Shown here: positions 35,035 to 44,709 of the stretch, piece after piece
Layout of the letters: every line of letters begins with the position of its first letter
Position numbering within the stretch: the first letter of the stretch is position 1
DNA from: Stutzerimonas sp. S1
GTDB lineage: Bacteria > Pseudomonadota > Gammaproteobacteria > Pseudomonadales > Pseudomonadaceae
Direction: 5' to 3'
NCBI RefSeq assembly: GCF_025966695.1
Contig: NZ_JAOEIY010000003.1
Location: 310,001 to 374,000 of the forward strand
DNA length: 64,000 nt
The notes under the pieces: model-generated
Databases searched by the model: none
What the model saw: only the letters and a program-made list of their open reading frames with translations
Told to the model about the DNA's origin: nothing
Translations under genes and position numbers: made by a program

Positions 35035-35765
35035 TGAGCAAAGGCGTGCATTTCTGGCCCCTCGCTGTTGCATGGTCGTTGCTGACAGTGCAGCCAATTT
35101 CAGCCATGACGGTCATCGACCCCACCAACCTGGTGCAGAACACGCTGACAGCGGTTCGCACGCTGGAGCAGATCAATAACCAGGTCGAGCAGCTGCAGAA
35201 CGAATCGCAAATGCTGGTCAATCAGGCACGCAACCTGGCGAGCCTCGATTACAACGTCCTTAACCGCCTGCATGCGTCACTGGCGAAAAGCGAGAAGCTG
35301 ATCGCAGAGGCACGAGGGTTGGCCTACGACGTGCAGAGCCTCGACAGTGAGCTTGCTCGGCTGTACCCAGAGGAATATGCGTCCACCATCAGCGGCGATC
35401 AGATGTACCGGGACGCGCGTAAACGTTGGGCGTACACGCTCGATGGGCTGCACACCGCCATGCGTGTACAGGCCCAGGTCTCTGGCAACCTCGCCGACGA
35501 CGAGAGGGCGTTAGCCGACCTGGTGGGACAGAGCCAGTCGGCCAGCGGCTCGCTGCAGGCCATGCAGGCCACCAACCAGCTGTTGGCGTTGCAGGCAAAA
35601 CAGTCGATCCAGGCACAGCAGCTTCAGCTTACACAGGACCGTGCCGCCTCTTTGGAGCTTGCTCGGCAGGCGGCAGCCACCGAGCGTGCCCGCGAAATCC
35701 GCCGCCGGTTCTTGGGCGACGGCACGCCGTATACACCCTTTCCCGTCCGTTTTTACGGGAACTGA
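35034..35765 (+). CDS. trbJ: TrbJ (VirB5-like) periplasmic protein
   Basis: 243 residues. The N-terminal signal peptide (FWPLAVAWSLLTVQPISAM) is followed by TVIDPTNLVQNTLTAVRTLE and long helices (QINNQVEQLQNESQMLVNQA; QSIQAQQLQLTQDRAASLEL). It ends RRFLGDGTPYTPFPVRFYGN, typical of TrbJ. VirB5-like proteins are minor pilus-tip components. The start at 35034 has GGAGG upstream; the TTG three bases earlier is rejected. Confidence 0.92.
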   Translation: MSKGVHFWPLAVAWSLLTVQPISAMTVIDPTNLVQNTLTAVRTLEQINNQVEQLQNESQMLVNQARNLASLDYNVLNRLHASLAKSEKLIAEARGLAYDVQSLDSELARLYPEEYASTISGDQMYRDARKRWAYTLDGLHTAMRVQAQVSGNLADDERALADLVGQSQSASGSLQAMQATNQLLALQAKQSIQAQQLQLTQDRAASLELARQAAATERAREIRRRFLGDGTPYTPFPVRFYGN

Positions 35766-35770
35766 CTGAA

Positions 35771-36082
35771 ATGGCCATGCGCTATGTTTTGGTGTTGTGG
35801 ACCGGACTGTTGGTCGCCTGCGACCAACCCTGGGATGGGCTGGCAGGCGATCCAATTCGGCGCGAGACGCAACACGCACTGCACATAGCTGTCGGCGGCA
35901 GGCCGAGTATGGCTACAGCCGAGGTGTATCGACACCGCTTTTTCAGCGGTAAGGGTGGCCCCGACGAATTCGGAACCCTAAGGCAACTGCCCGCGATTCC
36001 GCCGACATTCGATGGGCCCGTTGAGGTTTATCCCGATGAGAGCCGTAGGCCGCTTGCGCGTCAGGGGGTTGCCCATGAATGA
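35771..36082 (+). CDS. trbK: TrbK-like entry-exclusion lipoprotein
   Basis: 103 residues, starting MAMRYVLVLWTGLLVACDQP with lipobox L-V-A-C and C17 as the lipid-modified residue. It sits between trbJ and trbL, exactly where RP4 has trbK, the exclusion lipoprotein, and has the same size class. Sequence similarity to RP4 TrbK is not evident by eye, so the name rests on position and lipobox. It overlaps trbL by 8 nt. Confidence 0.7.
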   Translation: MAMRYVLVLWTGLLVACDQPWDGLAGDPIRRETQHALHIAVGGRPSMATAEVYRHRFFSGKGGPDEFGTLRQLPAIPPTFDGPVEVYPDESRRPLARQGVAHE

Positions 36083-37259
36083 CGTCACGGTCATTGACCG
36101 GTTCCTCGATACGTTTTCCCGCTACATCGACTCGGGGTTCGGGCTGCTGCAAGGAGAAGTTGCCTACCTGACCGCCACGCTAGTGGCCATCGACATGACG
36201 ATTGCCGGCCTGTACTGGGCGCTCGGCCATGCCTCAGGCCAGGGCGAGGATGTCATGGCGAAGCTGATCCGCAAGGTGCTCTACGTCGGTGCCTTCGCCT
36301 ACATCATTGGCAACTTCAACCGGCTGGCTGGCATCGTCTTCAACTCCTTTGCCGGGCTGGGTCTGACGGCAACCGGCTCGCTCAGCATGGAGAGCTTTCT
36401 ACACCCCGGGCAGTTGGCTAAGGCGGGTATCGATGCCGGTGCGCCGATCCTAGAGCAGATCGGCAAACTGACCGGCTTCCCCGAGGTGTTCGTCAATCTC
36501 GAACCCATCGTTATCCTGTTTCTGGCCTACCTGGTGGTCATTGTCTGTTTCTTCACCTTGGCCGTGCAGCTGTTCATCACCCTCATCGAGTTCAAGCTGA
36601 CCACGCTTGCCGGGTTCGTGCTGGTGCCGTTCGCGTTGTGGAACAAAACGGCGTTTCTCGCCGAGAAGGTGCTCGGCAATGTGGTGTCCTCGGGCGTCAA
36701 GGTCCTGGTGCTGGCCGTAATCGTTGGCATCGGCACAGGTCTGTTCGCCGAGTTCCAGGTACATCCCGACGAGCCTTCCATTGATCATGCGCTGGTCGTC
36801 GTGCTGGCGTCACTGGCGCTACTCGCTCTGGGCATTTTCGGCCCTGGCATCGCGACCGGGTTGATCTCCGGAGGACCACAATTAGGTGCTGGGGCCATGG
36901 CCGGTGCTGCCCTTGGCACAGCCGGGCTGGCGGCGGGCGTCGGCGCCGCAGCGACCGGTGTAGGCACCGCAGTTGCCGCCGGGGCGCGTATGGCGTCCGG
37001 CGCAAAACTCGCAGCAGGCGCGCGCACGCTTGAAGGCCAGTTTGCAACAGCAGGCGGAGGAGCAGCCGCAGGTCACGCGGCTGCACCGAGCAACACCGCA
37101 AACGCCTTCACCAATACCAAGGCGCAACCTGCCTGGGCCAGGCGCCTGCAGCAGCGTCAGCAAATCAGCCATGCCGCTACCACCGTTGCGCACACGTTAC
37201 GCGGCGGTGACGGCGGTGGCTCCGGCAGTGGGCCGAACCTGCGCGATGCAGATGGATAA
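36075..37259 (+). CDS. trbL: TrbL (VirB6-like) polytopic membrane protein
   Basis: 394 residues from the ATG at 36075 (AGGGGG upstream). At least five membrane segments are visible, among them VAYLTATLVAIDMTIAGLYW, PIVILFLAYLVVIVCFFTLA and ALVVVLASLALLALGIFGPG. The C-terminal third is Ala/Gly-rich and low complexity (AGAALGTAGLAAGVGAAATG), then a basic tail (ARRLQQRQQISHA). TrbL lines the inner-membrane channel. Confidence 0.93.
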   Translation: MNDVTVIDRFLDTFSRYIDSGFGLLQGEVAYLTATLVAIDMTIAGLYWALGHASGQGEDVMAKLIRKVLYVGAFAYIIGNFNRLAGIVFNSFAGLGLTATGSLSMESFLHPGQLAKAGIDAGAPILEQIGKLTGFPEVFVNLEPIVILFLAYLVVIVCFFTLAVQLFITLIEFKLTTLAGFVLVPFALWNKTAFLAEKVLGNVVSSGVKVLVLAVIVGIGTGLFAEFQVHPDEPSIDHALVVVLASLALLALGIFGPGIATGLISGGPQLGAGAMAGAALGTAGLAAGVGAAATGVGTAVAAGARMASGAKLAAGARTLEGQFATAGGGAAAGHAAAPSNTANAFTNTKAQPAWARRLQQRQQISHAATTVAHTLRGGDGGGSGSGPNLRDADG

Positions 37260-37268
37260 GGGGGAGTC

Positions 37269-37973
37269 ATGCGCTTCAAACGACCACGTGTGCGCTACGC
37301 CGAGACGCCGCAACCTGCTACACCATATCAAGCCGCTGGGCAGGCTTGGGATGAGCGCATTGGCTCGGCGCGCGTACAGGCGAAAAACTGGCGCCTCATG
37401 GCCTTTGGCTGCCTATCGCTTGCCCTGCTAATGGCGTGTGGTTTGGTTTGGCGCTCGGCACAGTCCATCGTCACGCCTTATGTGGTGGAGGTCGCTAGCA
37501 GCGGCGAGGTGCGGACGGTCGGCGAGGCCGCCATGCCCTACCGGCCATCCGATGCCCAGGTGGCCTACCACCTGGCGTGCTTCGTCACCCTGGTGCGCTC
37601 ACTGTCGATCGACCCGATTGTCGTTCGGCAGAACTGGCTAGACGCATACAACTACACCACTGATCGCGGTGCCGCCGTGCTCAACGACTACGCACGCAAC
37701 AAGGATCCGTTTGCCCGCGTCGGCAAGGAGTCTGTCACGGTGCAGGTGATCAGCGTAGTGCGGGCCAGCGATGCTTCATTCAACGTGCGCTGGACCGAGC
37801 AGCGCTTCGTCAACGGTGGGTCTGCCGGCACCGAACGCTGGAACGCAGTGATTTCCATTGTTCAGCAGACCCCGCGCACCGAACAACGTCTGCGCAAAAA
37901 CCCGCTGGGTATTTACGTCAACGGGCTGTCTTGGAGCCGCGAACTGGATGCGTCTGAAGGAGCAAAGCCATGA
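37269..37973 (+). CDS. trbF: TrbF (VirB8-like) assembly protein
   Basis: 234 residues. A short cytoplasmic N terminus is followed by one membrane span (LMAFGCLSLALLMACGLVWR) and a periplasmic VirB8-type domain (TPYVVEVASSGEVRTVGEAA; ELDASEGAKP at the end). VirB8-like dimers nucleate the channel. GGGGGAG lies just before the ATG; the stop overlaps trbG (ATGA). Confidence 0.94.
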   Translation: MRFKRPRVRYAETPQPATPYQAAGQAWDERIGSARVQAKNWRLMAFGCLSLALLMACGLVWRSAQSIVTPYVVEVASSGEVRTVGEAAMPYRPSDAQVAYHLACFVTLVRSLSIDPIVVRQNWLDAYNYTTDRGAAVLNDYARNKDPFARVGKESVTVQVISVVRASDASFNVRWTEQRFVNGGSAGTERWNAVISIVQQTPRTEQRLRKNPLGIYVNGLSWSRELDASEGAKP

Positions 37974-38962
37974 ACCTGTTCTGCCCCGCGGTTACGCTGT
38001 CGGCCATCGTACTGGCGTTGGCCGGTTGTGCGACTCAAGGCAAGCCGGCGCCGCGTATATCGCTCAACGAGCCCGTGCAGGCGCAACCGCTGCCCGAGCC
38101 GCCGAAGCCCATCGCAGTCGTCGAGGTACCGCAAGTGTTGCCGATGCCTGCGCAGATGAAACCTCTACCGGGCGCTGCCAATAACCAGACCTCGCCGGAG
38201 CCGGCCGATGAGAAGCGACGCGTTACCCAGGCGAACCGCGAGGCCCGAATGCCCCCTACCCGCGAGGGGTACATCAATGCCATCCAAGTCTGGCCGTACA
38301 GCGAAGGGGCGCTGTATCAGGTATATGCCGCGCCGGGGCGGGTCACGGTGATCGGGCTGCAGGAAGGAGAGGAGCTGGTGACAGTGGCCGCTGGCGACAC
38401 CGTACGCTGGATCGTCGGCGATACGTTCAGCGGTGCTGGCGACGCGTTGCGCGTCAGTGTGTTGGTCAAGCCAATACGTTCGAACCTGAAAACCAACCTG
38501 GTGATTACAACCAGCCGGCGGACCTACCTGATCGAACTGACCTCTACCGAAAAAGCCTGGATGGCCTCGGTTTCCTGGAATTATCCGAAAGACCGGATGC
38601 TGGCGCTGCAGCGTCAGGCACGGGCCGCACAGGTTAGCGCACCGGTCGATGCCGGTCTTTCACTGGAGCGGATCCGCTTTCGCTATGTGATCAGCGGGAG
38701 CAACCCACCCTGGCAGCCGCTACGGGCCTTTGATGACGGCGAAAAGGTCTACATCCAGTTTCCCTCCGGCATCGCTCAGGGCGAACTGCCGCCCATGTTC
38801 GTGATTGGCGCGCAGGGCGATGGGCAATTGGTCAACTACCGCTTCCGCTCGCCGTACTACATCGTCGACCGGCTTTTCGGTGCAGCTGAACTGCGCCTGG
38901 GGGCAGACAAGGGCGACGTGGTGCGTATCGAGCGTACCGACGGTCTGCCGCGAGGGCGATAA
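37970..38962 (+). CDS. trbG: TrbG (VirB9-like) outer-membrane-complex protein
   Basis: 330 residues. The N terminus ends in a lipobox-like segment (VLALAGCATQGKPAP), and a proline-rich linker follows. The VirB9 fold begins near YINAIQVWPYSEGALYQVYA. Conserved blocks include NLVITTSRRTYLIELTSTEK and the C-terminal region with FDDGEKVYIQFPSG. It forms the outer core ring with TrbI. The second reading as a lipoprotein (C19) is plausible. Confidence 0.93.
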   Translation: MNLFCPAVTLSAIVLALAGCATQGKPAPRISLNEPVQAQPLPEPPKPIAVVEVPQVLPMPAQMKPLPGAANNQTSPEPADEKRRVTQANREARMPPTREGYINAIQVWPYSEGALYQVYAAPGRVTVIGLQEGEELVTVAAGDTVRWIVGDTFSGAGDALRVSVLVKPIRSNLKTNLVITTSRRTYLIELTSTEKAWMASVSWNYPKDRMLALQRQARAAQVSAPVDAGLSLERIRFRYVISGSNPPWQPLRAFDDGEKVYIQFPSGIAQGELPPMFVIGAQGDGQLVNYRFRSPYYIVDRLFGAAELRLGADKGDVVRIERTDGLPRGR

Positions 38963-38964
38963 GC

Positions 38965-40260
38965 ATGAGCCAGGAAGACAATCCCGAGCGCTTAGCGCCA
39001 CCGGTTGATAAGGTCCCGCCGGAAGCGGTGGCGTTGCGCGCTCAGCCACGTCCCGTCAAACGCTTGAGCCGGCGTACTCTGGCAGCGCTTGTAGGTGGAC
39101 TCGCTGTCGCTGTGCTGGGTGCCACGATCTGGTCGCTGCGGCCTCCGGAGCGACGCGAACGTCACGGCCCGGCCGAGCTATACAACGTCGATCGCGTCTC
39201 TCGCTCCGAGGGGCTCGAGAGTTTGCCGACAGACTACTCTCAGCTACCGCCAACATCTTTGGCGCACCCTCCTGAACTGGGGCCTCCGCTTCCGGGCGAC
39301 CTCGGGCCAGCCATCTTGAAGTTCCAGCGGCCCGCGGTACCCATATACACGCCAGCCGGCCAGGATCCCGCCGAGGCCGAGCGACTGGCGCGATTGAAAG
39401 AGGCCGAAGAGGCGGCTGGCTCATCGCTGTTTTTTCAAACCGACAGTCGGCGTTCTGCTTCAACTGCAAACGCCTCGTCAGAGCGAACGGCGCAAGCGTC
39501 CATGCTGGCGGCTTTTGATCCGCTGGCGACGGTGTCGAGCTCGGAAGTGGCGCAGCCAACCGATCCGATGGCTGTGCAGAATCGACAGCAGCAGAAGGAA
39601 CAGTTCCTGCGTCCGGACACCAGGGCCACACGCAACACAGGGGACCTGCAGCTACCGGCATCGCCTTATCAGGTTATGGCGGGCACGGTCATCGCCGGCG
39701 CGCTGGTGACCGGCATAAAGTCTGATCTTCCAGGCGACATCATCGGTACCGTGACTGAGCCGGTCTACGACACGGCAACGGGTAAGCACCTACTCATCCC
39801 GCAGGGTTCGAGGATACTTGGACGTTACAACAGCCAGGTCAGCTACGGGCAGAGCCGCGTGCAGGTGGTGTGGAACCGCATCATCCTGCCGGACACCAGT
39901 TCGCTGACGCTGGATAATTTGATCGGCACCGACCCGGCCGGCTACGCCGGCCTGGAGGATGGGACCGACTGGCATTGGAATCGCGTCTTCGCCGGCGCTG
40001 CGTTGACCACGCTGCTTGGTATCGGCGCCGAGCTGGCAGCACCGGAAAACCGACAGGACGGAGACCGCGTCATCATCGCTGGTCGCGATGGCCTTCAAGA
40101 CAGCGTCAATCAGGTGGGCCAGGAAATGACCCGGCGCAATATGAACATCCAGCCGACATTGACCGAACGACCAGGCTTGCCGGTGCGCATCATCGTTAAC
40201 CGGGACTTGGTGCTGCGACCTTACCAACCCTTGTTCTTTAACAGTGGAGGATCACGATGA
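38965..40260 (+). CDS. trbI: TrbI (VirB10-like) core protein
   Basis: 431 residues. A cytoplasmic, proline-rich N terminus is followed by one span (TLAALVGGLAVAVLGATIW), a long periplasmic linker and the VirB10 barrel domain: SPYQVMAGTVIAGALVTGIK, PGDIIGTVTEPVYDTATGKH, LLIPQGSRILGRYNSQVSYG and PVRIIVNRDLVLRPYQPLF. It spans both membranes and gates the channel. Full length. Confidence 0.95.
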   Translation: MSQEDNPERLAPPVDKVPPEAVALRAQPRPVKRLSRRTLAALVGGLAVAVLGATIWSLRPPERRERHGPAELYNVDRVSRSEGLESLPTDYSQLPPTSLAHPPELGPPLPGDLGPAILKFQRPAVPIYTPAGQDPAEAERLARLKEAEEAAGSSLFFQTDSRRSASTANASSERTAQASMLAAFDPLATVSSSEVAQPTDPMAVQNRQQQKEQFLRPDTRATRNTGDLQLPASPYQVMAGTVIAGALVTGIKSDLPGDIIGTVTEPVYDTATGKHLLIPQGSRILGRYNSQVSYGQSRVQVVWNRIILPDTSSLTLDNLIGTDPAGYAGLEDGTDWHWNRVFAGAALTTLLGIGAELAAPENRQDGDRVIIAGRDGLQDSVNQVGQEMTRRNMNIQPTLTERPGLPVRIIVNRDLVLRPYQPLFFNSGGSR

Positions 40261-40520
40261 GCGCGACGCGCAAGCTGAGACTGGGGCCGCTGCCTAAGAC
40301 TGAGAACACCAAGCTGACCTTTCTCTGTCCTGCAAGTCTTAAGGCCGATCTAGACCGTTACGCCTCGATGCACGTGGAGACATATGGCGAGCCGGTTGAT
40401 GCGGTAACCCTCATCCCGTACATGCTGGAGGCCTTCATGGCAGGGGACCGCGGGTTCAAACGTGAGGCAAACCGCTCTAGATCCTCGTCGCTTTCTACGC
40501 CGAGCGCTCAGAGCACTTGA
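40257..40520 (+). CDS. DUF2274 protein closing the trb operon
   Basis: 87 residues, overlapping trbI by 4 nt. LRLGPLPKTENTKLTFLCPA, then LKADLDRYASMHVETYGEPV and TLIPYMLEAFMAGDRGFKR are typical of DUF2274, found immediately after trbI in Tn4371-like ICEs. The fold looks like a small ribbon-helix-helix protein. It marks the usual end of the conserved ICE backbone; DNA beyond it is cargo or chromosome. Confidence 0.88.
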   Translation: MSATRKLRLGPLPKTENTKLTFLCPASLKADLDRYASMHVETYGEPVDAVTLIPYMLEAFMAGDRGFKREANRSRSSSLSTPSAQST

Positions 40521-40613
40521 AGCCCGCCGTTGCGCAAGGCATAGCGGGGCTTGAGGTTGTAGCTGCATCAAATCCTCGCGAGTACCCACTGGACTCGTGG
40601 CTCAGGTCCGTAC

Positions 40614-41549
40614 CTATGCGTCCAGAGAGCGCAAGCCTGTCGGTTGGTGGCCGGAATGATCATCCATGCCGCACGCAACCCGTGCCACTCGGTCGATAAA
40701 ACGATCCAATGGTGCTGACGGCTCGCTATTGCGACGGACCAAGTAGGTGGTCAGCTTGCTCTGGCCCGCCAGGGGACGGGTGGCGATGTCCGGATTGTGG
40801 AGCTCTGAAATTCGCGGCAGGCTGGAGAACCCCAGACCGTAACCGGCGGCTACCAACGCGATCATCAGATCGAGGGTTGGGACACGCTCCGCGATGGTCA
40901 GTCTGGGCGCAATAGGCCGTAGTACGAGCTGTAGCTGCTGCCAGAACCCTTCGCAGACTTGAGGCTCGCAAAGCACCAATGGGTGCCCGGCGAGTTCCTC
41001 CAGCGGAATCTCGCGGTGGGCGAGCAATTGGTGGCGTGCTGGCAGGGCAACGACAAGCGGGTCATGCCATACGGGCACGGCCAGCAGCCCGTCAGCCTGG
41101 TATGTGGTTTGCGACAGACCGACATCGAACAAATCGTCCAGCAGGCCTCTGGTCTGCATCGCAGACGGCACTTCGCGCAGGAAGATTTCGATGTCGGGGT
41201 CTTCCTCGCGGCACAGCGCGAGCAGCGACGCCAGCCGCGATTGCGGGACGCCGTCGGACAGGGCAATACGGAGCTGACCTCGGTAACCCGAAGCGGCGCC
41301 TTTCACGCTCGCTTTGGCCTGTTCTACGACCGCAATGACACGCCGGGCTTCCTGCAACAGGACCGTGCCGGCCCAGGTGAGACGCGTTCGGCGCGTTGTG
41401 CGTTCGAACAGCTGCACACCCAAACGGTACTCCAAGTCCTTGATGGTCCGCGACAAGGGCGATTGCTCCATATGCAAACGTTCGGCAGCCCGTGCGAAAT
41501 GCAGCTCCTCGGCGACGGCCACGAAACAGCGAAGATGACGAAGCTCCAA
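40614..41549 (-). CDS. LysR-family transcriptional regulator
   Basis: 311 residues. The N-terminal HTH is complete (MELRHLRCFVAVAEELHFAR, then QSPLSRTIKDLEYRLGVQLF), followed by a full effector-binding domain (YRGQLRIALSDGVPQSRLAS; IAERVPTLDLMIALVAAGYG). It is encoded 18 nt after the MFS transporter on the same strand, so it is probably the last gene of the six-gene operon and may control the exporter or the operon. Tn4371-like ICEs also often carry a LysR gene near this end, so it could instead be the element's own regulator. Confidence 0.92.
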   Translation of the reverse strand: MELRHLRCFVAVAEELHFARAAERLHMEQSPLSRTIKDLEYRLGVQLFERTTRRTRLTWAGTVLLQEARRVIAVVEQAKASVKGAASGYRGQLRIALSDGVPQSRLASLLALCREEDPDIEIFLREVPSAMQTRGLLDDLFDVGLSQTTYQADGLLAVPVWHDPLVVALPARHQLLAHREIPLEELAGHPLVLCEPQVCEGFWQQLQLVLRPIAPRLTIAERVPTLDLMIALVAAGYGLGFSSLPRISELHNPDIATRPLAGQSKLTTYLVRRNSEPSAPLDRFIDRVARVACGMDDHSGHQPTGLRSLDA

Positions 41550-41567
41550 CTTGCACCTCCAGCTAGG

Positions 41568-42776
41568 TCAATGGTTGGTTTTAGGTTGGACTGTGCGCGG
41601 CCAGGCTCGCTGACGACGAAGGTTGAGAATCTGAAGTAGTGCGCCGAGTAAGGCGATCAAGCCGGCACAGGCGGCCAGCGTCCAGGTGGGCATCTGTAGC
41701 AGCAGGACGAAGCCACCCGCGGCCGCACCTATGGCGCTGCCCAGGTACAGCGCCGATTCGTTGAGCGCGATGGCAAGGTTGCCGTCGCCGTGTGCCTGCC
41801 TGGCCTGTATCAGTTCGTTGTTCTGCGGTACCTGCAGGGCCCAACCTACGGCTCCCCATGCCATGATCGGCAGCATGACCAGCCACGTGCCGAGCGTGGC
41901 CGCAACCGGTATGAGGAACAAGGAGGCCGAGAGGATGACCATAATGGCGAAGACCAGCACGGGCCCCCTGACTCGATCGACAACCGGGCCTACCAGAAAG
42001 CTGCCGAGCACGCCGCCGATGCCCCAGATCCAGAGATAAGGCGTTACCGAGCGGACTGCACCGAGTTCCGGGTCGGCGAGCAGTGGAGCAATAAAGGTAT
42101 ACATGCCCAGACTGGCAACGGCAGCTAGTAGGGAAATCAGAAGGATGGTCATCACGTGCCCATCGGCAAGGATCCTGAGCTTTTGTCCCAGGGAGCTGGT
42201 GGGCGTCGCTTGCAGCCTCGGCAACATCAATACCAGGCCCGCAAAAGCTAACAACCCCAGCAAGGTGACGAGCCAAAGTGCAGCTTGCCAGCCGAAGCTG
42301 TCTGCAGTTATCAAACCCACTGGAACACCCAGCACAACGCCGCTTGCCATGCCTCCCATAATGATGGCGATCGACTTTCCGCGCCGCTCGGGCGATGAGA
42401 GCGCTGCTGAGGCGCCGATGCCCATGGCGAGGTAGACGCCAGCGCCTATTCCGGCTAGGGCCCGCCAGATCACTAGTTCGGTAAACTCTGCTGCGAGGGC
42501 GCTGGCCGCGTTTGCCAGAACGAACAATCCAAGGGCAAACAGCAAACCGGTGCGTTGATGATCGGGCGGGGTCAGCGCAACGAAAAGCGGCGAGCCAAGG
42601 CCATAGGCAAGGGTAAAGGCGGTCACCAGCTGCGCAGCCACAGCGACCGAAACGGAAAAGGAGGCCTCAATTAGCGGAATCAGGCCTGCTGTGACATAGG
42701 AGGCCATGCCCAGCGCAAATGCACCGAGTGCGATCAGGTAGATGGGAAGTTGCTTGTTGGGATACGGGGTATTCAT
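41568..42776 (-). CDS. MFS drug/metabolite exporter
   Basis: 402 residues with 12 predicted membrane segments. MASYVTAGLIPLIEASFSVS and ALAYGLGSPLFVALTPP-like sequence near the N terminus, and AGIGAGVYLAMGIGASAALS, place it among DHA1-type proton antiporters related to AraJ/YdhP. It follows the amidotransferase gene by 57 bp on the same strand, so export of the operon's product is a natural role. The substrate cannot be read from the sequence. Confidence 0.88.
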   Translation of the reverse strand: MNTPYPNKQLPIYLIALGAFALGMASYVTAGLIPLIEASFSVSVAVAAQLVTAFTLAYGLGSPLFVALTPPDHQRTGLLFALGLFVLANAASALAAEFTELVIWRALAGIGAGVYLAMGIGASAALSSPERRGKSIAIIMGGMASGVVLGVPVGLITADSFGWQAALWLVTLLGLLAFAGLVLMLPRLQATPTSSLGQKLRILADGHVMTILLISLLAAVASLGMYTFIAPLLADPELGAVRSVTPYLWIWGIGGVLGSFLVGPVVDRVRGPVLVFAIMVILSASLFLIPVAATLGTWLVMLPIMAWGAVGWALQVPQNNELIQARQAHGDGNLAIALNESALYLGSAIGAAAGGFVLLLQMPTWTLAACAGLIALLGALLQILNLRRQRAWPRTVQPKTNH

Positions 42777-42833
42777 AGTATCGCCGCTCCATGAAGAAGG
42801 CTGGACGCGGCCGTCGGACCGCGTCGCGCTGAG

Positions 42834-44687
42834 TTAAAGATCGAGGCTGACATCCTGTTCGGTCAGCCAGGTGTTCAGGCCAACCGCCAGCTCCATGCCC
42901 ATTCGGTCGTACATGGGCGAGGTGTCGCCAACGGGTCTCTCCAGGGTGCGCTTGACCTGCGATGCATCGAGAAGGGCTCGCACAGGTGCATCCTTGTCGG
43001 CCATGATCTGGGTGAGCGAGGTGCGAAGCGCCTGCTCGTAAGCAGGATCCTGCGTCGAGGGGTAGGGGCTCTTGACCCGATCGCTGATCGATTCGGGCAA
43101 TAGGTCACGAGTCGCCGCACGCAAGATGCTCTTTTCGCGGCCGTCGAAGGTCTTCATTTCCCAAGGAATATTGAATGCGTACTCGACAAGCCTGTGGTCA
43201 CAGAAGGGGACCCTGACCTCAAGACCGACGGCCATGCTCATCCGGTCCTTGCGATCAAGCAGTGTCTGGACGAAGCGGGTCAGGTTGACGTAGCTCATCT
43301 GGCGCATGCGCCGATCCGTTTGCTCCTCCGACGGCAGTACTGGGGTTTCGCTGAGCGCCTGACTGTAGCTGTCCTGTACGAACCCGGGCAGGTCTAGCTG
43401 ATGTAGCAGCGCCGGGTCGAAGAGGGTCTTGCCGTCGAAGTATTTGCCAGTCACAGACACCAGCCAGGGAAAGGTCTGGGCCTGGATCGCCGCGGGGTCG
43501 TGGAACCAGCGGTAGCCCCCAAAGACCTCGTCCGCGCTTTCTCCGGACAGTGCAACGGTGGAGTGCTGGCGCACTTCCTGGAACAGCCGATAGAGCGATG
43601 GCCACATGTCGCCCCAGAAGGCAGGCGGTAGATCGAGCGCCTCGATGAGTCGATGGCGAAGCGCCGGATCGGCCAGCTCTCGGCTGTCCAGGACGATCTC
43701 GTGATGACTGCAGTGGATACGCTCAACCAAGTCGCGAACGAAGGGCGCATCAGGCGTGCCCCTGACTGCATCGCTGGCAAAACTGCTGCCGTGATCGAGA
43801 AAATCGACCGAGAACGAGTGAATGTTTTCCTTGCCTTCAGCAAGCAGTTTTCTGGACGCCAAGGCGGTGATGATCGACGAATCGAGACCACCGGATAACA
43901 GGCTGCACAGGGGTACATCCGAAACGACTTGCCGCTGCACGATATCTTCCAGGAGATCTCGCGTATGCCGGACGGTCTGGTCAAGCGTATGACCATGCTC
44001 ACGAGCCTCGAGTCGCCAATAACGGTGTCGTGTGAGGCCCTGACGATTGATGCGGACGACCTCGCCAGGCAAGACTTCACGCATGCCGTCATACACTGCA
44101 TGGCCCGGAGTTTTGACCATCTCCAGGATCTCACGCAGCCCGTCGGCCCTTACGGTACGGGGCACGAGCGGGTTGGCTAACAGGGCCTTGGGTTCGGACC
44201 CAAACACCACCCCGTCGACCGTCTCGTAGTAATAAAGCGGCTTCACGCCCATCCGGTCACGAACCAGCAGTAGTTCCTGCGTTGTGAGGTCCCAAACCGC
44301 GAAGGCATACATCCCGTTGAGCCGCTCGACGAATCCCTCTCCCCATTCTAGGTAGGCGCGCAGGACCACTTCAGTGTCGCTGAGGCTTTCGAAACGATGG
44401 CCGCGTCCTTTCAGCTCGGCGCGCAGTTCACGAAAGTTGTAGGCCTCACCGCTGTAGGTGATCGCCGCCGCTTCTAACCCGTCGTCGCGTCGAGCCAGCA
44501 TGGGCTGCCGACCACCTTCCAGGTCGATTATTGACAACCTTCGATGGCCAAAGCCGATTGGACCCGTTATCCAGATCCCCTCGGCGTCGGGCCCCCGATT
44601 TGCCATCGTCTCGGTCATGCGCTTCAGCGTATTGCGTTGCGCCTGCATGTCCTGGCTGTAGGACAGCCATCCAACTATTCCACACAT
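42834..44687 (-). CDS. Asparagine-synthetase-like glutamine amidotransferase
   Basis: 617 residues from the ATG at 44687 (AGGAG-like site upstream; the much longer frame is a shadow). MCGIVGWLS supplies the Ntn nucleophile C2, and NRGPDAEGIW and ITYSGEAYNFRELR continue the glutaminase domain. The synthetase domain has the ATP-pyrophosphate loop SLLSGGLDSSIITAL and ALSGESADEVFGGYRW. AsnB-like enzymes transfer glutamine nitrogen to a carboxylate via an acyl-adenylate, and many secondary-metabolite clusters use them as amide synthetases. Next to an ALA-synthase-type gene, the likely substrate is a cluster intermediate, though simple asparagine synthesis is not excluded. Confidence 0.88.
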   Translation of the reverse strand: MCGIVGWLSYSQDMQAQRNTLKRMTETMANRGPDAEGIWITGPIGFGHRRLSIIDLEGGRQPMLARRDDGLEAAAITYSGEAYNFRELRAELKGRGHRFESLSDTEVVLRAYLEWGEGFVERLNGMYAFAVWDLTTQELLLVRDRMGVKPLYYYETVDGVVFGSEPKALLANPLVPRTVRADGLREILEMVKTPGHAVYDGMREVLPGEVVRINRQGLTRHRYWRLEAREHGHTLDQTVRHTRDLLEDIVQRQVVSDVPLCSLLSGGLDSSIITALASRKLLAEGKENIHSFSVDFLDHGSSFASDAVRGTPDAPFVRDLVERIHCSHHEIVLDSRELADPALRHRLIEALDLPPAFWGDMWPSLYRLFQEVRQHSTVALSGESADEVFGGYRWFHDPAAIQAQTFPWLVSVTGKYFDGKTLFDPALLHQLDLPGFVQDSYSQALSETPVLPSEEQTDRRMRQMSYVNLTRFVQTLLDRKDRMSMAVGLEVRVPFCDHRLVEYAFNIPWEMKTFDGREKSILRAATRDLLPESISDRVKSPYPSTQDPAYEQALRTSLTQIMADKDAPVRALLDASQVKRTLERPVGDTSPMYDRMGMELAVGLNTWLTEQDVSLDL

Positions 44688-44709
44688 GTGGTTCTCCTGC
44701 TGATATCCA

